A model generated the notes under the pieces. It made no database searches and was not told where the DNA came from. It saw nothing but the letters and a program-made list of their open reading frames with translations. A program made the translations under genes and the position numbers. Source: Hyphomicrobiaceae bacterium (GTDB lineage Bacteria > Pseudomonadota > Alphaproteobacteria > Rhizobiales > Methyloligellaceae). Taken from it: 64,000 nucleotides of DNA. Shown one piece after another: positions 26,124 through 34,354 of the stretch; position 1 is the stretch's first letter, and every line of letters begins with the position of its first letter. Location of the stretch: assembly GCA_028066055.1 (NCBI GenBank), contig JALCBY010000009.1, forward strand, positions 73,430 through 137,429, read 5' to 3'.

Positions 26124-27779
26124 ATGTACAGATATGACGAGTTCGATACGACCTTCGTGCGCCAGCGCGTGGATCAGTTTCGCGATCAGGTCGACCGGCG
26201 CGTATCCGGCGAGCTGACCGAAGAGCAGTTCCGACCGTTGCGGCTGATGAACGGGCTTTACCTTCAGCTTCACGCCTACATGCTGCGCGTGGCCGTACCT
26301 TACGGCACACTCAACTCCCGGCAGATGCGCAAACTCGCCTTCATCGCTGATGAGTATGACAAGGGCTACGGCCATTTCACGACCCGCCAGAACATCCAAT
26401 ACAACTGGCCGAAGCTGCCGGATGTGCCGAACATTCTCGATCATCTCGCCGATGTCGAGATGCACGCCATTCAGACCAGCGGCAATTGCATTCGCAATGT
26501 GACGGCCGACCAGTGGGCTGGCGCGGCCGGTGATGAGGTCGAGGACCCACGCCCCTATGCCGAGTTGATGCGGCAATGGTCGAGCCTGCATCCGGAATTT
26601 TCGTTCCTCCCGCGCAAGTTCAAGATCGCGGTGACCGGGGCAGCGTCCGACAGGGCGGCCATCGCCTACCACGATATCGGCTTGCGCCTGACGCGAAGCG
26701 CAAACGGCGAAATCGGTTTCGAGGTCCTTGCCGGTGGGGGCATGGGCCGCACGCCGATGCTTGGTGTGACCGTGCGCGACTGGCTTCCCAAGGATGAGCT
26801 GCTTGCCTATCTGGAAGCGATCATGCGGGTCTACAACCTGCATGGTCGCCGTGACAACAAGTACAAGGCGCGGATCAAGATCCTTGTCCACGAGCTGGGT
26901 GCGGAGGAGTTCACACGCCAGGTGGAGGAGGAATACAAGCGGATCGACGCGCCGCGTGTGATGCCGCCGGCACAGGAACTCGTGCGCATCAAGGACTATT
27001 TTGCCCCACCCGTTTACGAAGACCTGCCGGACCAGTCGCCGGAACTAGCCCGCTGCATGAGCGACGATGCGGATTTCGCACAGTGGGTCGATCGCAATGT
27101 GGTTGCGCACAAGCAACCCGGATATGCGATCGTCAACATCTCTCTCAAGCCGGTGGGCGGTGTACCGGGTGACGCATCGTCCGGTCAGATGCGCGCCGTC
27201 GCCGACCTCGCGGAGCAGAAATCGCATGATGAGATCCGCGTGACGCATGAGCAGAACCTGGTGCTGCCCCACGTTCGCAAGTCGGATCTCTACGGTGTCT
27301 GGCAGACGCTGAAGACACACGGTCTGGCTGACGCCAATATCGGCCTGGCCACCGATATCATTTCATGTCCCGGTCTCGACTATTGCGCGCTTGCAACCGC
27401 ACGCTCGATCCCGATTTCGCAGGATATCTCGCGGCGACTCGGCGACATTTCGCGCCAACGTGATATCGGCGACCTCAAGATCAAGATTTCCGGGTGCATC
27501 AACGCCTGTGGCCATCACCATGCCGGCCATATCGGAATCCTCGGTCTCGAAAAACGCGGCGAGGAATATTACCAGATCACACTCGGCGGCAGCGGGGATG
27601 AAACCGCATCGATCGGAGAAATCATCGGTCCCGGCTTCTCGAGCGAGACGGTGACCGATGCCGTTGAAACCATTGTCGATACCTATGTCGGTCTGAGGCA
27701 GGACGGCGAGACATTCCTCGACGCCTACCGCCGTCTTGGCCCAAACCCTTTCAAGGAGGCAGTCTATGCCACTCATTAA
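26124..27779 (+). CDS. cysI: sulfite reductase hemoprotein (nitrite/sulfite reductase family)
   Basis: The 551-residue protein is a siroheme enzyme. Cysteines C415, C421, C458 and C462 (CPGLDYC and SGCINACG) bind the 4Fe-4S cluster bridged to siroheme. HFTTRQNIQYNW and QTSGNCIRNVTAD are conserved siroheme-pocket segments. It reduces sulfite to sulfide by six electrons for cysteine synthesis. No CysJ flavoprotein is in the operon, so it should be ferredoxin-dependent, and a 7Fe ferredoxin gene lies 600 bp downstream. A nitrite reductase role is possible for this family but less likely with DUF2849 and DUF934 as neighbours. Confidence 0.93.
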   Translation: MYRYDEFDTTFVRQRVDQFRDQVDRRVSGELTEEQFRPLRLMNGLYLQLHAYMLRVAVPYGTLNSRQMRKLAFIADEYDKGYGHFTTRQNIQYNWPKLPDVPNILDHLADVEMHAIQTSGNCIRNVTADQWAGAAGDEVEDPRPYAELMRQWSSLHPEFSFLPRKFKIAVTGAASDRAAIAYHDIGLRLTRSANGEIGFEVLAGGGMGRTPMLGVTVRDWLPKDELLAYLEAIMRVYNLHGRRDNKYKARIKILVHELGAEEFTRQVEEEYKRIDAPRVMPPAQELVRIKDYFAPPVYEDLPDQSPELARCMSDDADFAQWVDRNVVAHKQPGYAIVNISLKPVGGVPGDASSGQMRAVADLAEQKSHDEIRVTHEQNLVLPHVRKSDLYGVWQTLKTHGLADANIGLATDIISCPGLDYCALATARSIPISQDISRRLGDISRQRDIGDLKIKISGCINACGHHHAGHIGILGLEKRGEEYYQITLGGSGDETASIGEIIGPGFSSETVTDAVETIVDTYVGLRQDGETFLDAYRRLGPNPFKEAVYATH

Positions 27780-28314
27780 AGACGGACAGTTTGTTGAGGA
27801 CAGCTGGACTGTTCTGCAACAGGACGATGAAGTTCCACCCAAGGGCGACGTGATCGTGCCGCTGGAACGTTATCTTTCGGACACCGACGAGCTGAACCGG
27901 CGCGTCGGGCGCGTGGGTGTCGCGCTTGAAAACACCGCCGACCCGGACGATATCGCGCCTTATCTCAACGACATCGATCTTGTTGCGCTGACCTTCCCCG
28001 CGTTTACCGACGGTCGCGCCTATTCACAGGCACGACAGCTGCGCCACCATCTCGGCTTTGGCGGGGAGTTGCGCGCGACCGGCAACGTGCTGGCCGATCA
28101 GGCCGGCTTTCTGAAACAGGTCGGTTTTGACGCCTTTGAAGTCACGCCGAACCAGTCGATCGACATCTGGGTCAAGGCCAGCGAGGCGGTAACCCTCGCC
28201 TATCAGCGCGGCTACGACGGGAACCGGAAGACGCGCGACAAATTGCGGCCTTCACCATTGCCGCAACACCCATCAGATTGTGCCGCCGTGGCCGAACAGT
28301 CCGCGCCTGCGTAA
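27766..28314 (+). CDS. DUF934 protein of the sulfur assimilation operon
   Basis: The ATG at 27766 overlaps the cysI stop by 14 bases and gives 182 residues (MPLIKDGQFVEDSWTVL). This is DUF934, usual behind cysI in proteobacteria. The segment DGRAYSQARQLRHHLGFGGELRATGNVLADQAGFLKQVGFDAFEV is characteristic. The biochemical role is not established as far as I know. In many relatives cysH (adenylylsulfate reductase) comes next or nearby. Here it does not, and a ferredoxin gene follows instead. Confidence 0.88.
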   Translation: MPLIKDGQFVEDSWTVLQQDDEVPPKGDVIVPLERYLSDTDELNRRVGRVGVALENTADPDDIAPYLNDIDLVALTFPAFTDGRAYSQARQLRHHLGFGGELRATGNVLADQAGFLKQVGFDAFEVTPNQSIDIWVKASEAVTLAYQRGYDGNRKTRDKLRPSPLPQHPSDCAAVAEQSAPA

Positions 28315-28374
28315 GCGCACGCCCGCACTGACGGCCAATCAGCCAAACACGATTTATCTCTGGAAAGTGGACAG

Positions 28375-28707
28375 ATGACGTACGCTGTGACGGAAGCCTG
28401 CATCAACTGCAAATTCACCGATTGCGTCGAGGTGTGCCCGGTCGATTGTTTTTACGAGGGTGAGAACATGCTCGTGATCCACCCCGACGAGTGTATCGAC
28501 TGTGGCGTGTGCGAGCCGGAATGCCCAGAGGAAGCGATCATCGCCGATACCGAGCCCGATGCGGAGAAATGGGTTGCGCTGAACCAGAAATATTCGGAAA
28601 TTTGGCCGAATATCACGGAGCGCAAAGACCCGCCGGCTGACGCACAGAAATGGTCCGGCAAACTGGACAAAATGGACTATATTTCCCCCGCGCCGGCTTC
28701 CGCGTAG
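28375..28707 (+). CDS. fdxA: 7Fe ferredoxin (FdxA type)
   Basis: The 110-residue protein aligns by eye with Azotobacter ferredoxin I. C9, C17 and C50 would hold the 3Fe-4S cluster; C21, C40, C43 and C46 would hold the 4Fe-4S cluster ([17 protein letters not shown] and [12 protein letters not shown]). The C-terminal extension with [13 protein letters not shown] is typical of the class. It lies between the sulfite reductase genes and a 2-oxoacid:ferredoxin oxidoreductase on the same strand, so it may carry electrons from the latter to the former. That link is inferred. Confidence 0.93.
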   Translation: MTYAVTEACINCKFTDCVEVCPVDCFYEGENMLVIHPDECIDCGVCEPECPEEAIIADTEPDAEKWVALNQKYSEIWPNITERKDPPADAQKWSGKLDKMDYISPAPASA

Positions 28708-28736
28708 AATAAGCCCACGTTACGAGACCGAAACCC

Positions 28737-30608
28737 ATGGCCGAACTTTCAGTCGCTTCCGGCGCGGCGGATACCGTGCGCAAACCGCCGCTGGTTGTGC
28801 GGTTTGCTGGTGATTCCGGAGATGGCATCCAGCTCGCCGGCCTGGAATTCGCCAAATCGACGGCGGACGCAAAGTCCGACTTCATGACGTTTCCGGACTA
28901 TCCGGCGGAAATCCGCGCGCCCGCCGGTACGCTGTTCGGCGTCTCCGCTTACCAGATCCAGTTCGATTCCGATGAGGTGCTGACACCGGGCGACGAAGCC
29001 GATGTGCTGGTTGCCTTCAACCCGGCCGCCCTGAAAACCAACCTCCATACCCTCAAGCCCGGAGGTGTGCTGATTGTCGATGAAACCCACTTCGACGCGC
29101 GTGGCCTCAAAAAGGCAAAGGTCGAGGCCAATCCGCTGGAAGACGGTTCGCTCGACGGATATCAGCTCATCACTGCCGGCGTGGTCAAGCGTACGATTGA
29201 GGCACTTGCCCCGTTGGAGCTTGGACGAAAACAGGCGACCCGTGCGAAGAACTTCTGGGTTCTCGGTCTGGTATACTGGCTTTTCGGCCGTCCACTCGAC
29301 ACCACGGAAGACTGGCTGAAAACGAAGTTCAGAAAAACGCCAGAAGTGGCTAACGCAAACATCCTGGCGCTGAAGGCCGGTCATGCCTATGCAGAAACGG
29401 TCGAGCTGTCCGCAGTTCGTGACTTCGCCGAACCGCGCATCGCAAAACACAAGAATAAATCGCGCATCATTTCCGGAACGCAGGCGATGGCCTACGGCAT
29501 TGCGGCGGTTTCCGCGCTCGGCAAACGCGACATCGTTTATTGCTCTTACCCTATCACACCGGCATCGATCCTGCTTCATGCCCTGGCCCGGTTTGAGGCC
29601 GGCATCCGTACCTTCCAGGCGGAAGACGAGATCGCCGCGGTGTCAGCAGCTCTCGGGGCTTCGTATGCAGGCTCGCTCGGCATCACGGCAAGCTCGGGGC
29701 CCGGTCTGTCGCTGAAAACCGAAGCGATTGGCCTCGGCGTCTCGGTTGAACTGCCACTCATCATCATCGATGTGCAGCGGGGCGGCCCGTCGACCGGCAT
29801 GCCGACGAAACCCGAGCAATCCGATCTCTCGATGGCCATTCACGGCCGTCATGGTGAGGCTCCGCTTCCGGTTCTGGCCCCGGCGACGCCCGACGAATGT
29901 TTCTGGATCATGCTCGAAGCCGCGCGCACGGCGATCGGCGCCATGACTCCTGTCATCGTGCTGTCCGATGCCTATCTGGCAAACGCCGCATCAGACTGGG
30001 AGTTGCCCGATATAGACGCCATTCCCGACATCGACTGGCCCGAATACAAACCGAACGGCGCCGAGTTCCAGCCTTTCGCCCGCGATCCCAACACGCTCGC
30101 CCGCCCTTGGGTTGCGCCCGGAACGCCAGGCCATGCTCACCGCATTGGCGGCATCGAGAAGTCGTCCGGCACGGGACACATTTCCTACGATCCGGACAAC
30201 CACGAAGAGATGACCCGGCTCCGTGCGGAAAAGATAGACCGCCTCACCGCCCGCTGGCCGGAGGTAAAAATCGAGGACGGCCCGGAAGACGGAGACCTGC
30301 TCGTGATCGGTTGGGGGTCGACATATGGCGCCATCGCGCAAGCCGTGAAGGAACTGAACGCAGACGGCAAACGGGTCACGCACGTACATCTGCGCCATCT
30401 GAACCCGCTGCCACGAGGACTTTCGGAACTGCTCGACAGATTTCTGCAGGCCGTTACCGTGGAACTGAACACAGGACAACTCTGCTCCATTCTGCGCAGC
30501 GAGTTTCTCAAGCCTGTCGAGTGTATCTCTCAGGTGAATGGACAGCCCTTCCACGTATCGAAGCTGCGGGATGAGTTCACCAAGCGTCTGGAGGCGCCGG
30601 GCGCATGA
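28737..30608 (+). CDS. korA: 2-oxoacid:ferredoxin oxidoreductase, fused gamma-alpha subunit
   Basis: The 623-residue protein starts with the gamma domain (VVRFAGDSGDGIQLAGLEFAKS) and continues with the alpha domain (YPITPASILLHALARF, QAEDEIAAVSAALGASYAGSLG, SSGPGLSLKTEAIGLGV, VQRGGPSTGMPTKPEQSDL). This is the 2-oxoglutarate:ferredoxin oxidoreductase type with gamma at the N terminus. It oxidises a 2-oxoacid with CoA and reduces ferredoxin. It begins 29 bp after the ferredoxin gene and overlaps the beta gene by 4 bases. It differs clearly from the KorCAB set at 15981-20731, which has an NADP-linked partner. Confidence 0.9.
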   Translation: MAELSVASGAADTVRKPPLVVRFAGDSGDGIQLAGLEFAKSTADAKSDFMTFPDYPAEIRAPAGTLFGVSAYQIQFDSDEVLTPGDEADVLVAFNPAALKTNLHTLKPGGVLIVDETHFDARGLKKAKVEANPLEDGSLDGYQLITAGVVKRTIEALAPLELGRKQATRAKNFWVLGLVYWLFGRPLDTTEDWLKTKFRKTPEVANANILALKAGHAYAETVELSAVRDFAEPRIAKHKNKSRIISGTQAMAYGIAAVSALGKRDIVYCSYPITPASILLHALARFEAGIRTFQAEDEIAAVSAALGASYAGSLGITASSGPGLSLKTEAIGLGVSVELPLIIIDVQRGGPSTGMPTKPEQSDLSMAIHGRHGEAPLPVLAPATPDECFWIMLEAARTAIGAMTPVIVLSDAYLANAASDWELPDIDAIPDIDWPEYKPNGAEFQPFARDPNTLARPWVAPGTPGHAHRIGGIEKSSGTGHISYDPDNHEEMTRLRAEKIDRLTARWPEVKIEDGPEDGDLLVIGWGSTYGAIAQAVKELNADGKRVTHVHLRHLNPLPRGLSELLDRFLQAVTVELNTGQLCSILRSEFLKPVECISQVNGQPFHVSKLRDEFTKRLEAPGA

Positions 30609-31582
30609 ATGTGATGCAACTCAAGGCAAGCGACTTTGAATCGGATCAGGAGGTACGCTGGTGCCCCGGCTGCGGTGACTATGCGATCCTGAAGGTGGTC
30701 AAAACGGTCCTGGCCGACATTGGCCACTCGCCTGATGACGTCGTGTTTGTTGCCGGCATCGGCTGCGCCGCGCGGTTTCCGTACTACCTTTCAACTTACG
30801 GATTTCACACAATCCATGGCCGGTCAGCCGCGGTGGCAACGGGCGTGAAACTGGCCAACCCTGACCTCGATGTGTGGGTCGTCGGCGGCGACGGCGATTT
30901 CCTGTCGATCGGCGGCAACCACACGCTGCACGCCCTGCGCCGCAATGTCGATTTGAACCTGCTGCTGTTTAATAACGCGATCTACGGTCTCACCAAGGGA
31001 CAATACTCACCGACATCTCCGGTCGGCACGCGATCGCCGAGTACGCCGGGTGGGTCCGTCGAACAGCCGGTCAATGCCGTCAGCTTTGCTCTCGGTGCGG
31101 GTGCCAAATTTGTCGCGCGCGGCGCCGACACACTCCAGACTCACCTGCCGACCGTCCTGAAGCGCGCGCACGACTATAAGGGCGCATCCTTTGTGGAAAT
31201 CCTGCAGAATTGCATCGTCTATCATGACGGTGCGTTCGGTGCGATCAACGACCGTTCCGAATCACAGAATGTCACGGTTCGCCTGGAACACGGCCAACCT
31301 ATGCTGTTCGGCAAGGAAAATGACAAAGGGCTCGTCTTCAACGAACAGACCGGCACGTTCGACGTGGACGAACTGACGAACCTGAAGAGCGAAGACGATG
31401 TGGCGATCCACGACGAAACCAACATCGACCGGGCATTCGCATTGGCGCAGATGGAGCAGCCGGGACATCCCGTCCCGCTCGGCGTGCTCTATGCTGAACC
31501 GGCAGCGGAATTTGTCGATGCGCGCGGGTTCACCGGAACAAAGGGCGCGTGGGACCGGGACGCGCTGAAAGCGCTGCTGTAG
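30605..31582 (+). CDS. korB: 2-oxoacid:ferredoxin oxidoreductase, beta subunit
   Basis: The 325-residue TPP subunit has WCPGCGDYAILK, VVGGDGDFLSIGGNH and FNNAIYGLTKGQYSPTSP. The cysteines in CPGCG and the later CAAR and CIVYH fit the iron-sulfur ligands of this family. It is coupled to the alpha gene by ATGA overlap. The substrate is most likely 2-oxoglutarate, by resemblance to KorB, but pyruvate is not excluded. Electrons go to ferredoxin, presumably the one encoded at 28375. Confidence 0.9.
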   Translation: MNVMQLKASDFESDQEVRWCPGCGDYAILKVVKTVLADIGHSPDDVVFVAGIGCAARFPYYLSTYGFHTIHGRSAAVATGVKLANPDLDVWVVGGDGDFLSIGGNHTLHALRRNVDLNLLLFNNAIYGLTKGQYSPTSPVGTRSPSTPGGSVEQPVNAVSFALGAGAKFVARGADTLQTHLPTVLKRAHDYKGASFVEILQNCIVYHDGAFGAINDRSESQNVTVRLEHGQPMLFGKENDKGLVFNEQTGTFDVDELTNLKSEDDVAIHDETNIDRAFALAQMEQPGHPVPLGVLYAEPAAEFVDARGFTGTKGAWDRDALKALL

Positions 31583-31692
31583 TCGAAGCATTGTCCTGCG
31601 CATGTGATTGACAGGGGTCAAAGCGCGTCCGCTCCATTTCGCTCAAAGTCTTGCGAACTGATCGATCATTGTGTGAAGGACGCGTCGCAACA

Positions 31693-32142
31693 GTGAAACC
31701 GACAAAGACATGTATTCTGGTTGCGGACGGCGCACATGTCCGCGTCTACCTCAACAACGGCCCCAACCTGGGAATTGCGGAAATCGAAAAATACGCCCGC
31801 GACCTCGACCTCAAGGCGAGCCGTGAAATCGACGCCGACCGGCCGGGACGCACCTTCGATTCAGGCGGTGAAGGGCGTCACGCCATGGAGCCGCCGAATG
31901 ACGCAAAGCGCCATGCCAAGCAGGAGTTTCATCGCCATATTGCCGGAGACATCGAAGCGGCGTTGAAAGCCGGCGAATTCGACCGGCTGGTCATCGTGGC
32001 CGCTCCAGCGACGCTGGGCGATCTGCGGCAGGAATTCTCAAAATCCGTGACAGACCGGATTCATGGCGAAATCGCCAAGAACCTGATCCAGGCCGATGAG
32101 CGGGAACTCAAGGAACAACTCGGTAGCGTGCTCGCGGTCTGA
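31693..32142 (+). CDS. host attachment family protein
   Basis: From the GTG at 31693 the product is 149 residues; a TTG at 31669 or 31651 would extend it. It starts MKPTKTCILVADGAHVRVYL and ends with a helical region (IAKNLIQADERELKEQLG). This matches the Host_attach family named from an Agrobacterium protein linked to plant attachment. Residues in RTFDSGGEGRHAMEPPNDAKRHAKQEFHR and DRLVIVAAPATLGDLRQ are typical. The molecular role is unknown and the name should not be taken as function. It stands alone between two transcription units. Confidence 0.82.
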   Translation: MKPTKTCILVADGAHVRVYLNNGPNLGIAEIEKYARDLDLKASREIDADRPGRTFDSGGEGRHAMEPPNDAKRHAKQEFHRHIAGDIEAALKAGEFDRLVIVAAPATLGDLRQEFSKSVTDRIHGEIAKNLIQADERELKEQLGSVLAV

Positions 32143-32163
32143 CGCCAGGTTTCTTGATCGCGG

Positions 32164-33258
32164 CTAACGGATGGCCGTCAGATGGTTGTCCCACGCAACA
32201 TCAAACGCGCCGAGGCACTGATCTCCATCTCCGTTCGTGCCGGCAATCCGGCCCGAGCCACTGGTCAGCACGAAGCCCCGCTGCCCCGCTCGTCCTGCGA
32301 CACCACTCGCATCGGAGAACGCTGTGAGACGAAGAAAGCGTCTGCCCGACACATCGAAATAGAGAGCAACCCCGCCGCGTGGTGATGTCACGGCAACGAT
32401 TTCTCCCGAAGCATCCGCGGCAACCGACCCGACATACCCCTTCAGACGCCCGTTGGCGGTCTCGGGAATCTCGGCAAGTTCCAGATCTTCCCCGCGCCTG
32501 TGAAACCCAACGAGATTGGGAGTTACGTTCTTTGCACCCTTGTGTTGGCACCCGAAGACAACGGCACGATCCGCGCACGCCGCGAGATGACGAATGGACA
32601 GTTGATGCATGTGACCGGGCAAACTGTGGCTTTCCAGCAGGTCGCCCGTTTCCGCATCGATATAGACAAGGCTTGGCGCCATGGTTTTGAGGTTAAGCAG
32701 TTCGCGTCCAAAATCGGGATGGGTCTCGATCCCGCCGTTGGCAATCACCAGTGTGCGCCCGTCAGGCAGCATCGCGATGTCATGAGGGCCAGTGCCGCCG
32801 GACGGAAACTCGCCGATCAGGCGGTATCCAGCATCGACATCCCGCACACCGATGACACCGCGCCGGTCGTCATAGTCATTCTCGGTCGTGTACAACAGCC
32901 TGCCATCCCGCGAAAATGCCCCATGCCCGTAAAAGTGACGGCCGGGTGACGATGCAAATGCGACCGGAGCTCTCCGGTCATTCACGTCCAACGCAACGGC
33001 GAACGTGCCGGGCCGTCGCGCGAACACGACACATTGCATTCTGCCGGGTCTTCGAAGGCATGAATGCCCACGGCCAGGTAATGCCGATTTCATGACGATG
33101 CCGGTTTCCGGTGAAAAAAGGGCGACGGCGAACGTCCCGTCCGGCTCACGCAACGCGGCCGCGTAGAGCTCTCCCGGCGCGGCGCGCGCTGTGAAAGGAA
33201 ACATCGGCGTGACAGAGGCAGCCGCAATCATCCGCAATATGTCGCGCCGTTCAATCGC
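32164..33258 (-). CDS. DUF1513 protein, exported beta-propeller
   Basis: The ATG at 33258 (MAIERRDILRMIAAASVTPM) overlaps the upstream imelysin stop by 8 bases and gives 364 residues. RRDILRM with the following hydrophobic stretch looks like a twin-arginine signal. The rest has repeated beta segments of a propeller; GHGAFSRDGRLLYTTENDYDDRRGVIGVRD and GTGPHDIAMLPDGRTLVIANGGIETHPD are typical of DUF1513. The family is usually found with imelysins and a di-heme protein, as here, and is linked with iron uptake by context. No cofactor site can be read. Confidence 0.85.
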   Translation of the reverse strand, partial: AIERRDILRMIAAASVTPMFPFTARAAPGELYAAALREPDGTFAVALFSPETGIVMKSALPGRGHSCLRRPGRMQCVVFARRPGTFAVALDVNDRRAPVAFASSPGRHFYGHGAFSRDGRLLYTTENDYDDRRGVIGVRDVDAGYRLIGEFPSGGTGPHDIAMLPDGRTLVIANGGIETHPDFGRELLNLKTMAPSLVYIDAETGDLLESHSLPGHMHQLSIRHLAACADRAVVFGCQHKGAKNVTPNLVGFHRRGEDLELAEIPETANGRLKGYVGSVAADASGEIVAVTSPRGGVALYFDVSGRRFLRLTAFSDASGVAGRAGQRGFVLTSGSGRIAGTNGDGDQCLGAFDVAWDNHLTAIR

Positions 33259-34354
33259 CATCGAGCGCATTGAAGCCCAGGCTGAGGCCCGCTGCTTCGC
33301 CGAGAACACGGCGCGTCTGTTCACGCGCATTCTTGAGTGGAAAGCCCGATGCCAGGAAGAGATCCTCGGCCTTCTTGTCTTCCGATGCCGAACTCACAGG
33401 ACCCTTCACGCTATTGAGGTGCTTCAGAGCCTGCTTGAGTTCGATCAGGATCGACTGTCCCATGAGACTCTCGTGCGCTTCAATCCGATCGAGCAGTCCA
33501 CCGGCCACATAGAGCGTCATCATACCTTCGAGCTTGGCAGCAAGAAACTCCGACGACAAACCCGACGGTTCAAACGCAGCGCGGGTGCGTCGAGCTGTTT
33601 TTCTGCTGAGGCCCAACGGACCGGCAATCTCAATATCTCGCAGCCTTTCAAGGCCCACCAGGAAAGCCTTTGCAATTTCCAGTGTGACTTCACCCTCATC
33701 GAGATATGCCGGATTGTCCGGGCCAGGCGACAGATAGGTACGGACATACGCGGTGTCATCCGCCCAGGCCGACTGAACGTCCTTCGCGATGAATGAGAGG
33801 TTGGCCGCAACCGCCTGCAGGTAACCGCAGCGGTAATCGCGTGCCGGGCCCGCCTGCTCAAACTCATCAGAGCCATTGCCAAAAAGAAGATACTCCGCAG
33901 CGCCCAGCCCCTGCAGGGCAACGCTTCTTTCCGCCAGAGCCGCCCGGTCAAGTGAGCGCACGTCACGCTTGGCCAGAGCACGGCGAACCTGTCGTTTGCC
34001 GAGACTTTTGCGGTCCGGCCAATAGAAAACCCGTGCATGGCGGCGTTCATCCATAACCGGTCCGAAATGGATATGCTCGATCCGGGCCCAGGCCAGCACC
34101 AGCTCGCGAAAAGCTTTCCTGAGCGCCTGTGAAGGCTTTCCGGGTGCTGCCTCACAGTAGGTTTTCGTCTCCGCTGCAAAGGCATCCGCCGCAGCGGCCA
34201 GCTTTTCATATCCCGGCCGGATATGGCTTTCGAGTACCAACCGCGCGAGCCCTTTGTGATCAAAAGACGCCGCAGCAGCGGGGCTGAAGGTCACTCCGCA
34301 GACGACGAACGCCACGGCGAACACAATCAGGAAAGCCCGACGACGCATAGTCAT
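33251..34354 (-). CDS. imelysin-family protein, second copy
   Basis: ATG at 34354, directly coupled to the di-heme stop, gives 367 residues with a signal peptide (RRRAFLIVFAVAFVVCGVTFSPAAAA). It is an all-helical imelysin (M75-like) protein: ARIEHIHFGPVMDERRHARVFYWPDRK corresponds to the first repeat. At the place of the family motif GxHxxE it reads GLGAAEYLLFG, so the histidine is replaced by glycine while the glutamate stays. The first imelysin of this cluster keeps GYHAVE. Loss of the histidine suggests altered metal binding. It lies between the di-heme and DUF1513 genes in the same operon. Confidence 0.87.
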   Translation of the reverse strand: MTMRRRAFLIVFAVAFVVCGVTFSPAAAASFDHKGLARLVLESHIRPGYEKLAAAADAFAAETKTYCEAAPGKPSQALRKAFRELVLAWARIEHIHFGPVMDERRHARVFYWPDRKSLGKRQVRRALAKRDVRSLDRAALAERSVALQGLGAAEYLLFGNGSDEFEQAGPARDYRCGYLQAVAANLSFIAKDVQSAWADDTAYVRTYLSPGPDNPAYLDEGEVTLEIAKAFLVGLERLRDIEIAGPLGLSRKTARRTRAAFEPSGLSSEFLAAKLEGMMTLYVAGGLLDRIEAHESLMGQSILIELKQALKHLNSVKGPVSSASEDKKAEDLFLASGFPLKNAREQTRRVLGEAAGLSLGFNALDGD

